Source of the DNA: Chloroflexota bacterium
Lineage (GTDB): Bacteria; Chloroflexota; UBA11872
Direction: 5' to 3'
Assembly (NCBI GenBank): GCA_028875175.1
Contig: JAPPFO010000284.1
Location: 1 to 20,235, forward strand
Length of the DNA: 20,235 bases
Position 1 is the first letter of the stretch, and each line of letters begins with the position of its first letter. Both the position numbers and the translations under genes were made by a program. Of the stretch, positions 13,827 through 20,235 are shown in pieces. Under the pieces are notes generated by a model that saw nothing but the letters and a program-made list of their open reading frames with translations, had not been told where the DNA came from and did no database searches.

Positions 13827-16121
13827 CTACACCAGTTTCGCCTTTCCGTCCTTCGCCGCTTCATCGACCGCTGCGACGACCTCTCGAAGAAACTGGTTGC
13901 GATGCGGCGACGGAGTCACGTCCGGAACTGGCGCTGCAACCTCGTAGATTTCCTTGTCGATGATGTCAGCTCGAACAAAGGTTGATCCCCTCCCGGACTT
14001 GGAATAGGCAAGCACCCATTCGCTCATTCGCTCTTGCCAAAGTCGGCGAGTCGAAAGTTCGCGAATTCGCCGATTTAGGCTATCGGCAATGCCGTCATAT
14101 TTGCCTTGGCGCTCCTCGTCTGAAGGCTCAGGCCCTTCCCAGCGCAGCGGATTCTGGATAAACAGGTAGATCTGTTCCTTTAGCTCCGTAGCAAGGTCAG
14201 CGACGGGCTTCAGGTCGCCGTACTCATCGAGCCTCATCGTCGCCAGACGACGGTTCAGTGCCTTGACTCGCGCCCAGTGCTCCTTCCGGATCTCCGGGCG
14301 CATCTCGATGCCGAGTCGCGCCCGCCACTTCTCGTGGAAAGCGCTGGCCGCTCGACTTATCGCCAGGGCGAGATTCATACGATCGTAAACTGGCATCCCT
14401 TCAGAGACGGGTGGTTTCTCAGCGACCTGATCAATGGCTTCAAGTAGCTTCCGAAGCTGACCTAGCGTCCGCCTTCCCGCACTTGTTTTCTTCGTCAGAG
14501 GATCTTGGAGGTTGGCGAGAAAAAAACGAGCTGTTTGGACTCGAGTGCGGAGAATTCGCTCTGCCGACGCCCCGAGTTCTTCACCAAACGCGGTCAGGAC
14601 GTTTCCTGCAGAAGCCAATACGTGGTTCGCCTTTTGGCTAACTCTGGGTAGATTGTCGCCCGTGACTTCGTCAAAGTGCGTAAATGCCAGCAGCAGCTTG
14701 CGCCCGTTTCCTGTGACCACTACTTCGCGGATTGCTGCGACTGGCGCTGCCTGCATTGGCTGCGTCGCGTTATCTACGAGGAGCACTGCGTCCACGGCCT
14801 CTATGCGTTCGCTGACACTGGTGGACACCGACGAAGACGACTTCGGCGTGTGCCCTAGACCCTCTCCGTCAAACAACACAAGTCTATTGATCTCACCGTT
14901 CGCCCAACTGGGAGAAAATGGCCCGGCGACCCGGACGCCGTTTACAAGCGGCGTCAGGAGATGCCCGAAGAAGCGTGCATAGTTGCTTGAGAAACGTGAA
15001 ATAGACCGAAGGAACTCGCTGCGCTCTTCGACCGGCCATTCCGCCTGCCAGAAGAGAGGCCAGCCTTGGCGAGTCTTGTTCACTGACCCCGGCGGCAGCA
15101 GACTGAAGCGCTTCTCGATCGCGTCGATCAGCGCGTCGGCGATTTCGTGGAATTCGCCATCCTCGCGCAACAGGTCATCGCGGTGCTCTTCCAGCATCTC
15201 CTCAATAACGCGCTTGTCATCCTCGTCGCTTGCGTCGAATTCGTGACTCAACTGATCCCGGATCCTGACTGCGAGCTCACGAACTCTCGCGACCGACTGA
15301 ACAAGTAGGTCTTCGGTCATCTCCATGTCTATCTCGTCGAGTTTTTCAGGCGAGGGCAACTCGGAATCCTCATCGGACTCCCCATCCTCGAAGTCGTCCT
15401 CGAAGTCGTTGAAGTCAGGAATACCGTCAAGTCCCTGTGGGCCATTACCAAGGATGTAGTTCAACCGAAATCGCTGATCCACGTGATTCAGCAGATAGCG
15501 AAGCACGCTGGCGTCGTCCTCCTCCTTCATAGCAGCCAGGACTGCTTCCGAAATACAGTCGTTCACATATTCGCGGGCTTCGTCGCTCGAGACAAAGGTC
15601 ACAACGGCCCGCCAGTGTCCGTCGTCCAGAATGATCTCGGTGTCGTGGATGGTCGTCTTGGCAGTGGAGGTTGAAGGAAAGCGCTCCGTCAATGGGTCAG
15701 TCCCGATCAGTTGCCGGACAAGCGTCGTCTTCCCGGCGCCAGTCGTGCCCAGCAACAGCACATGGCGGTAACCGTCAGGCTCCTGAGGAGGAAGCGGGAT
15801 GACGTCTTCGCGAAGGGAGGCAAAGTCGAACGCTTCCGGAACCATCTTGTCGAAGAAGATGTCGACGACGCGTTCGTCGAACCGCCGCTCCGCCTCGGTT
15901 CGGCCAGCAAGGCTGTGGTAGCGCGGGTTGGCCAGTAACGTGTCTAGCTGACTTCGGAGTCGTTCTGCCTCCGCCTCGTCGCGCGTGCCCAAGCCTCGTC
16001 GGACTCGGAGGCCCGGTTTCCCGGTCGCCTGATCCAGTCGTGCTGGGTGCCGAAAGATCACCGAGTAGCCCAGCCGTCCTTGCGACTTGCTAAGGCTGGC
16101 CGAATAAATGCGTGAAGCCAT
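13827..16121 (-). CDS. Large GTPase with integrase-arm-like N-terminal domain
   Basis: A 764-residue protein. Residues 1-65 ('LGYSVIFRHPARLD', 'RRGLGTRDEAEAERLRSQL') resemble the arm-type/AP2-like DNA-binding domain found at the start of tyrosine integrases, but no recombinase domain follows. A GTPase core begins at 'VLLLGTTGAGKTT' (G1, about 121-133), with a Thr-rich switch region (149-157). A roughly 250-residue insertion, partly very acidic (237-275) and partly helical, precedes G3 'LVLFDGEGLGH' (414-424) and a G4-like 'AFTHFDEV' (479-486). The C-terminal 250 residues are helical and charged, with no membrane segment. The layout suggests a regulatory or dynamin/AIG1-like GTPase; function unknown. 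ATG at 16121 follows GGAGGG with tight spacing. It converges with the FtsK-like gene. Confidence 0.7.
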   Translation of the reverse strand: MASRIYSASLSKSQGRLGYSVIFRHPARLDQATGKPGLRVRRGLGTRDEAEAERLRSQLDTLLANPRYHSLAGRTEAERRFDERVVDIFFDKMVPEAFDFASLREDVIPLPPQEPDGYRHVLLLGTTGAGKTTLVRQLIGTDPLTERFPSTSTAKTTIHDTEIILDDGHWRAVVTFVSSDEAREYVNDCISEAVLAAMKEEDDASVLRYLLNHVDQRFRLNYILGNGPQGLDGIPDFNDFEDDFEDGESDEDSELPSPEKLDEIDMEMTEDLLVQSVARVRELAVRIRDQLSHEFDASDEDDKRVIEEMLEEHRDDLLREDGEFHEIADALIDAIEKRFSLLPPGSVNKTRQGWPLFWQAEWPVEERSEFLRSISRFSSNYARFFGHLLTPLVNGVRVAGPFSPSWANGEINRLVLFDGEGLGHTPKSSSSVSTSVSERIEAVDAVLLVDNATQPMQAAPVAAIREVVVTGNGRKLLLAFTHFDEVTGDNLPRVSQKANHVLASAGNVLTAFGEELGASAERILRTRVQTARFFLANLQDPLTKKTSAGRRTLGQLRKLLEAIDQVAEKPPVSEGMPVYDRMNLALAISRAASAFHEKWRARLGIEMRPEIRKEHWARVKALNRRLATMRLDEYGDLKPVADLATELKEQIYLFIQNPLRWEGPEPSDEERQGKYDGIADSLNRRIRELSTRRLWQERMSEWVLAYSKSGRGSTFVRADIIDKEIYEVAAPVPDVTPSPHRNQFLREVVAAVDEAAKDGKAKLV

Positions 16122-16131
16122 TAAGCCCTCC

Positions 16132-16150
16132 GTTGTTCCGCCGTTGTTCC
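16132..16150 (-). repeat. Paired GTTGTTCC repeats, downstream of GTPase promoter
   Basis: Two copies of gttgttcc (16132-16139, 16143-16150) spaced 11 bases start to start, about one helical turn. They lie between the predicted transcription start and the GGAGGG of the GTPase gene, and mirror the pair at 16196-16214. Confidence 0.75.
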
Positions 16151-16158
16151 ACAAGCCA

Positions 16159-16187
16159 AACATAGACAGCCCTGTGCCACGTGTCAA
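16159..16187 (-). promoter_or_regulatory. Near-consensus sigma-70 promoter of the GTPase gene
   Basis: On the minus strand, TTGACA (16187-16182) is followed after exactly 17 bases by TATGTT (16164-16159). The predicted start near 16152 gives a leader of about 30 bases ending in GGAGGG. The promoter sits in the gap between the two repeat pairs, so any protein bound to both would enclose RNA polymerase's site. Confidence 0.7.
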
Positions 16188-16195
16188 GCGATTCT

Positions 16196-16214
16196 GGAAC
16201 AACTCTGGAACAAC
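16196..16214 (+). repeat. Paired GGAACAAC repeats, upstream of GTPase promoter
   Basis: Two copies of ggaacaac (16196-16203, 16207-16214), again 11 bases apart. They are the reverse complement of the pair at 16132-16150: the two 19-base blocks match at 16 of 19 positions as an inverted repeat, differing only in the 3-base spacers. The block ends nine bases upstream of the -35 element. Confidence 0.75.
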
Positions 16215-16351
16215 GTCGCCTGTGCTCACAAAGCGGCTGATCACAGCGCTCGCACATGCCCGGACTCGGTGGCGCATCTCGGCTGGCGGCTTCGCGCCAC
16301 GTGAGCTATTCGGCACAATCGCGGCGACAGCGACGCCGTGGATGTAAGTTC

Positions 16352-17224
16352 ATGACCAAATCGACAATCCTCCGCAGCCGGCTGGCTGGCGACGAGATCA
16401 TCGTGCTGCCGGGCGCCTACGACGCCCTGTCGGCCAAGCTGATCGAGCAGGCCGGCTTCACGCAGTTCTTCACCACCGGCTTCGGCCTGGCCGCCAGCAC
16501 CCTGGGCGAACCCGACATTGGTCTGCTGACGCAGACCGAGACGCTGGACCGCGCCCGCCGCATCGCCCACACCGTGGACATCCCGCTGGTGGCCGACATG
16601 GACACCGGCTACGGCAACCCGATCAACGTCATCCGTACCGTGCGCGAGTGCGTCCAGGCCGGCATCGCCGGAATCATCCTCGAAGACCAGGAGTGGCCCA
16701 AGCGCTGCGGCCACCTGGAAGGCAAGCGCGTGGTGCCCCTCGAGGACCACGTACAGAAGCTGCGCGCGGCCGTCCACGCCCGCGGCGACGACGACCTGGT
16801 CATCATCGCCCGCACCGACGCCCGCGCCGTCAACGGCCTGGACGACGCCATTGCCCGCAGCCACGCCAACGTGGAGGCCGGCGCCGACGTCGTCTTCATC
16901 GAAGCCCCCCGCTCGCTGGACGAACTGCGCGCCGTCCGCGCGGCCTTCGACCCCCAGGTGCCCCTGTTCGCCAACATGATCGAGGACGGCGTCACGCCCT
17001 TCCTCTCCGCGACCGAACTGCAGGACCTGGGCTACATGATGGTGGTCTACCCGCTCTCCGGCCTCTTCGCGGCCACGGCCGCCTTGCAACGCACCTATGC
17101 GGCGCTGGTAGCTGATGGCACCACTGCGGGGGCCGGTCCGATGGCGGGCCTGGAAGACTTCAAGGACATCATCGGCGTGCCCACCTATGGCGAGCTTGAG
17201 CGCGAATTCGTCAGTGCCGACTAG
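16352..17224 (+). CDS. PEP mutase/isocitrate lyase superfamily enzyme
   Basis: A 290-residue TIM-barrel enzyme. It has the acidic metal-binding loop 'ADMDTGYGNP' (81-90), 'IILEDQ' (108-113) and the flexible active-site loop 'KRCGH' (117-121), whose Cys marks the lyase branch (2-methylisocitrate lyase, oxaloacetate decarboxylase or similar C-C bond cleaving enzymes) rather than true PEP mutase. The exact substrate is not determinable, and no methylcitrate-cycle neighbours are present. ATG at 16352 is chosen because homology starts there; the open frame to 16256 runs back through the island edge. Its GC-rich codon use marks the return to host-type sequence. Confidence 0.85.
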   Translation: MTKSTILRSRLAGDEIIVLPGAYDALSAKLIEQAGFTQFFTTGFGLAASTLGEPDIGLLTQTETLDRARRIAHTVDIPLVADMDTGYGNPINVIRTVRECVQAGIAGIILEDQEWPKRCGHLEGKRVVPLEDHVQKLRAAVHARGDDDLVIIARTDARAVNGLDDAIARSHANVEAGADVVFIEAPRSLDELRAVRAAFDPQVPLFANMIEDGVTPFLSATELQDLGYMMVVYPLSGLFAATAALQRTYAALVADGTTAGAGPMAGLEDFKDIIGVPTYGELEREFVSAD

Positions 17225-17415
17225 GGCCCGGCGGGTACCCGCGGTCGATCCGTCGGTTCGACATCTCACGAACCGCCGGTTCGCGCCGAACTACGGTTAC
17301 ATAAGGTGGCCGGGCTGACGTGGACTGCGTCGCGCACGCCTCGCTCCACCTTGACTGACTGATGCGTTGACTCGGCCAGCAGCACTCCGGCTGGGGCGGA
17401 GCGGAAAGGATTGCT
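17225..17415. other. Intergenic spacer with a small dyad
   Basis: This holds an inverted repeat cggttcg (17254-17260) / cgaaccg (17269-17275) soon after the lyase gene, without a T-run, so it is only a weak terminator candidate. Several TTGACT-like boxes occur near 17351 and 17366, but no matching -10 is clear. Confidence 0.35.
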
Positions 17416-19155
17416 GTGACAGCGCCTGCTAGGGCTCTGCGGAAGGCGGCCATCGTCGGGGTGCTGGCACTCGCCGCTGTCGTGGGCCTCGCCTGCGTCG
17501 AGCCGGAGTCCGCGCCGACCGCCACCCCCGCGACCGTCGCCGAAACGACGAGCGCGCCACCACCTACACCGGCGCCGAACACGCCGACACCAGCGGCAAC
17601 TCCGACCCCAAGCCCCACGCCCACGCTGGAGCCCACGCCGACCGCGACACTCCCGAACACGCCAACCCCAACCGCCACACCGACCCCGGAGCCCACGCCG
17701 ACCCCGAAACCAACGCCGCAGGCTGCCTTGGACGAAACCGGGATCAACTGGGAGCCCTGCAGACTCAATAGCGCCTTCGAGTGCGCATTCCTGCAAGTCC
17801 CGGCGGACTACCGCGATCCAGACGCCGGCACCCTGCGCATCGCCGTCAACGTGCATCGCGCCAGGCTTCCCGACGAGCGAGTCGGCTACCTGCTTGTAAA
17901 CCCAGGCGGACCCGGTGGTAGCGGCCTGGAACTGGTCGAGTCCATCAGGTCCGGCTTCTCGGCGTTCGCGCCTGAACTCGTCGAACGCTTCGACATCGTG
18001 GGCTTCGACCCCCGCGGCGTTAAGGCGTCCGAGCCGAAGTTCGAGTGCGGGAGCCTGGGCGAACAGCTCGACCTGCGACGCGCCATCGACGCGCCCGCCG
18101 ACACTCCGGCGGAAATCGCGGCCGGTGAAGCCGCGGCCAGGCTCTGCATGGAGTCCATGGGACCCGTCGGCGGCCTGCTCCACACCGCCTACGTTGCCAG
18201 GGACATGGATGAGATCCGAAAGGCCCTGGGCGTCGAGCAGGTCTCCTACCTGGGCTTCTCCTACGGCTCCGCGGTGGGCGTCTGGTACGCCACGCTCTTC
18301 CCCGACTCGGTCCGCGCCATGGTCATCGACGCGGCGGACAACCCGGTGGATGCGGCCGCCAACCAGGCGGAACGCGTGGCCGACGCCCTGGAGGAAACGG
18401 CGCCTATCGCCATTCTTCTTGAGCGGGCGCTGACCGCCTGCGATAGCCCCGAGTGCCCGATCTACAACGACGGCGACCCGCTCGGCTACTTCCGCCAGGC
18501 CGCCGAAAAGCTGCATCTGGTCAACGAGGGTGCCGGCAACCATCCCGATGCGGCCGCCTATGGAGTCATTACGCCCCTGTACGCCGAGTTCCTCTGGCCG
18601 ATCCTCTGGGAGGCCCTCTACCGGCTCAACGAGTACGACGATCCGTCGATTCTGCTCGAGGTCGCCGAGTTTCAATGGGAGGACGCCGGCCCCCGCGTCG
18701 CGCGAATGCCGGAGCACGTCAACTGCCTGGACGACTGGGTGTTGCATCCCGAGCAGGACCGTGAAACTCGCTTGGCCGACGGGGAGGTCTATCAGGCCGC
18801 CCAGGACGAGGAGTTTCCCCTGCTGGCGCTGCTGGGCCCCCCGCTATTCTCCGCCTGCGCGTTCTACGACCAATTTGCACCCGAGCCTCTCGAAGGGCGA
18901 CTGGACGGCGGCGGCGTGCCCATCCTGGTTATCGGCAATCACGGCGACCCGTTCACCCCGTTCATCGAGTCGGAGGAGTTGATGACGGAGCAGCTCACGA
19001 ACGGGTACCTGGTGGAGGTCGACCACGGCGCCCACGGCGTCTATCCCAACAACTCCTGCGTGAACCAGCACGTGCATCGTGCACTGATCGACGGCGAATA
19101 CCCGGACGAACGTCGTGTCGCCTGCGAACGCGAGGAAGTACGGCTCCCGTTCTAG
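17416..19155 (+). CDS. Secreted alpha/beta hydrolase (TAP-like), Thr/Pro linker
   Basis: A 579-residue exported hydrolase. An N-terminal signal ('KAAIVGVLALAAVVGLAC') ends at Cys27 in an imperfect lipobox (G-L-A-C), so it may be a lipoprotein or simply cleaved. Residues 35-102 are a low-complexity Thr/Pro linker of the 'PTPTATPTP' type. The catalytic domain has 'NPGGPGGSG' (162-170, oxyanion hole), 'DIVGFDPRG', nucleophile elbow 'GFSYGS' (Ser282), probable Asp511 in 'GNHGDPFTP' and His540 in 'VDHGAHG'. This is the layout of tripeptidyl-aminopeptidase-like hydrolases of the prolyl-aminopeptidase type, acting outside the membrane on peptides or esters. GTG at 17416 follows AAAGGA at six bases. 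Confidence 0.85.
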   Translation: MTAPARALRKAAIVGVLALAAVVGLACVEPESAPTATPATVAETTSAPPPTPAPNTPTPAATPTPSPTPTLEPTPTATLPNTPTPTATPTPEPTPTPKPTPQAALDETGINWEPCRLNSAFECAFLQVPADYRDPDAGTLRIAVNVHRARLPDERVGYLLVNPGGPGGSGLELVESIRSGFSAFAPELVERFDIVGFDPRGVKASEPKFECGSLGEQLDLRRAIDAPADTPAEIAAGEAAARLCMESMGPVGGLLHTAYVARDMDEIRKALGVEQVSYLGFSYGSAVGVWYATLFPDSVRAMVIDAADNPVDAAANQAERVADALEETAPIAILLERALTACDSPECPIYNDGDPLGYFRQAAEKLHLVNEGAGNHPDAAAYGVITPLYAEFLWPILWEALYRLNEYDDPSILLEVAEFQWEDAGPRVARMPEHVNCLDDWVLHPEQDRETRLADGEVYQAAQDEEFPLLALLGPPLFSACAFYDQFAPEPLEGRLDGGGVPILVIGNHGDPFTPFIESEELMTEQLTNGYLVEVDHGAHGVYPNNSCVNQHVHRALIDGEYPDERRVACEREEVRLPF

Positions 19156-19188
19156 CCTCCGACCCAGCTGGCGAGCGGCGTCAGAGCG

Positions 19189-19971
19189 TCAAGCCCTCTG
19201 GCAGGCCGCGATGAAGTCCCCCGAGTCGGCCGTGAAGCACCAGCGCTCCAGGTCGTGCAGCACGGCGTTGGTGACCTGCAGGCCGTCGTAAGTCTCGCGC
19301 GTCTCGATCCCGCTGGTGCAGTCCCGCAGCAGGATCGGCGCGTAGCCCCGGTTGCGCATCGCATGGATCCCGTAGTCGCGAAAGCGCACGCAGATATTCG
19401 TGGCGAACCCGACGTAGACCAGGTGCACCAGCCGCAGGTCGCGCAGCACCCGCTGCAGCTGCTCGCCGGTGGCGATCACGATGTCGTCCGGCTCCGGTGC
19501 CACCGCGTCGTGAATCGTGCGGAACCGGTGCCAGGGCTCAGGCGGCTTGCCGGCGCTGTCCGGCGGCAGTTCGCCCGGCGCTCGCCGTAGCGACTCGTAC
19601 GGTCCGGTCACGGCGCGATAGGCCGCCGGCGGCCAGCCGTCGTCCGGCTCCGGCGTCGGCTGCAACTCCTCGACCCCCGCCCAGCGGGACCACTGCTGGT
19701 GCGTGGCGGCGATTGGAGGAGAGGGCGCGTAGATTGGGGTCACGCCGGCCGCCCGCGCGGCATCCAGCGCCGGCCGGATTCGCTGCACCGTGATGTCGCT
19801 GGTGCGCGCACGATGGGAGGCGATCGGATGCTCGCCCCAGGTATCCACCAGGACCAGGGCCGTCTCCGCCGGATCCAGCTCGGCCCGCAGTTCCGTCGGC
19901 ACGATGTTGGCCTCCACGTTGTCGGCGGGGCCGGTGCTGTGCATCGCCTGGTAACGCAGCGTCAATTGCAT
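19189..19971 (-). CDS. Isochorismatase-like cysteine hydrolase, lysine not evident
   Basis: A 260-residue protein with the isochorismatase/amidohydrolase fold. Asp43 sits in 'ALVLVDTWGEH' and the nucleophilic Cys194 in 'VYVGFATNICV', with the flanking helix 'IHAMRNRGY' and 'LLRDCTSG'. Family members hydrolyse amides or vinyl ethers such as nicotinamide or N-carbamoyl compounds. The strand that normally carries the catalytic Lys reads 'DDIVIATGEQLQRVL' and shows no lysine, so activity may be altered. A roughly 60-residue insertion (about 85-150) precedes it. ATG at 19971 is the first start in frame. It converges with the secreted hydrolase, leaving 33 bases between them. Confidence 0.8.
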   Translation of the reverse strand: MQLTLRYQAMHSTGPADNVEANIVPTELRAELDPAETALVLVDTWGEHPIASHRARTSDITVQRIRPALDAARAAGVTPIYAPSPPIAATHQQWSRWAGVEELQPTPEPDDGWPPAAYRAVTGPYESLRRAPGELPPDSAGKPPEPWHRFRTIHDAVAPEPDDIVIATGEQLQRVLRDLRLVHLVYVGFATNICVRFRDYGIHAMRNRGYAPILLRDCTSGIETRETYDGLQVTNAVLHDLERWCFTADSGDFIAACQRA

Positions 19972-20192
19972 GGGGTCAGTCCTCGGACGCGATCAGCGCG
20001 AGCATACGCTTGTGGCCGCGTTCGCTTTTTGTTTGGTATTCTTGGCACCCCTTCGAACCGGCCCAATTGCCAGCCATGAGCGCCCTCTGCAACACGCCCC
20101 TCATCCTCGAAGCTGCGGCCGCTCCTGCTCCCGCCCCGGCGGAGAGCAACGGTGTTCGATGTCAACCCATTCAAGGGGACGCCGTTCTTCAC

Positions 20193-20210
20193 CCTCTCCA
20201 AGGGGAGAGG
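20193..20210. repeat. Short perfect hairpin (REP-like)
   Basis: cctctcc (20193-20199) and ggagagg (20204-20210) form a 7-bp stem with a 4-base loop, in an otherwise gene-free stretch. This kind of short palindrome is often dispersed in many copies in bacterial intergenic DNA; copy number cannot be judged here. Confidence 0.45.
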
Positions 20211-20215
20211 CAGAC

Positions 20216-20233
20216 TCGGCCGTCTTCGGCCGA
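20216..20233. repeat. Short perfect hairpin at window end
   Basis: tcggccg (20216-20222) and cggccga (20227-20233) form a perfect 7-bp stem with a TCTT loop, five bases after the previous hairpin. There is no T-run within the window. The upstream stretch from 19972 to 20190 holds no gene I can support; the open frames there lack recognisable domains. Confidence 0.45.
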
Positions 20234-20235
20234 AT

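Noticed and set aside
16132..16214. Inverted GTTGTTCC blocks as transposon terminal inverted repeats
   Set aside because: They are only 45 bases apart internally with a promoter between, and there is no transposase, so an operator-like role fits better.
16122..16316. N-terminal extension of the GTPase to 16316
   Set aside because: It would translate the promoter and repeat pairs; the ATG at 16121 has a good GGAGGG and domain similarity begins there.
17266..18747. Long minus-strand frame opposite the secreted hydrolase
   Set aside because: It is the antisense shadow of a GC-rich gene with a Thr/Pro repeat; it lacks any coherent domain, while the plus-strand frame has a full catalytic triad.
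19962..20201. A 79-codon minus-strand frame at the window end
   Set aside because: It runs through hairpin-rich intergenic DNA and overlaps the start of the isochorismatase-like gene; residues show no family signature.
1..20235. CRISPR array
   Set aside because: No regularly spaced direct repeats of 24-40 bases were seen anywhere in the window.

Overview
The window is a GC-rich (visibly about two-thirds G+C) bacterial chromosome segment. Several traits recall Chloroflexota (inference, moderate confidence): Thr/Pro-rich linkers behind secretion signals, tandem LiaF/toast-rack and PspC-type membrane proteins, and a scatter of single-gene sugar and oxidoreductase functions. No rRNA or taxonomic marker is present to confirm this.

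Layout. 1-2874: the 3' end of an SH3-repeat protein with a strong terminator, a translationally coupled minus-strand pair (sugar-phosphate isomerase-like protein then alpha/beta hydrolase), and a Nudix hydrolase. 2939-6035 (minus strand): an envelope-stress-like cluster. It holds two paralogous toast-rack membrane proteins, a small LiaI/DUF5668-like membrane protein, and a PspC-LiaI-like fusion gene cut in two by one in-frame TAA. Upstream of the second toast-rack gene lies a decayed, frameshifted remnant of the same gene types. 6138-11931: S4/RluB-type pseudouridine synthase, aldo/keto reductase, five-bladed-propeller glycosidase-like protein, TerC-family membrane protein, glyoxalase-I-like protein, a ribbon-helix-helix/PIN (VapBC-type) toxin-antitoxin pair, and a Gfo/Idh/MocA oxidoreductase.

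11950-16350 looks like an inserted accessory island. It has an AT-richer FtsK-type DNA-motor gene (plus strand) and a 764-residue GTPase whose N-terminus resembles an integrase arm-type DNA-binding domain (minus strand). The two genes converge on a tRNA-Gly-like gene. Each has its own recognisable sigma-70-type promoter, and the GTPase promoter is flanked on both sides by paired GTTGTTCC repeats in inverted orientation. No recombinase is visible. This is the best candidate here for an undescribed system. Core-type genes resume at 16352 with a PEP mutase/isocitrate lyase family enzyme, a secreted alpha/beta hydrolase with a long Thr/Pro linker, and an isochorismatase-like hydrolase, followed by a hairpin-rich intergenic end.

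A recurring oddity is that three genes (toast-rack 2, PIN toxin, FtsK-like motor) are complete only if they start at CTG, CTG and ATA, each within a 4-base overlap with an upstream stop. A fourth gene is split by a single stop codon. Either the consensus sequence carries substitution errors, or non-canonical initiation and pseudogenisation are common here.
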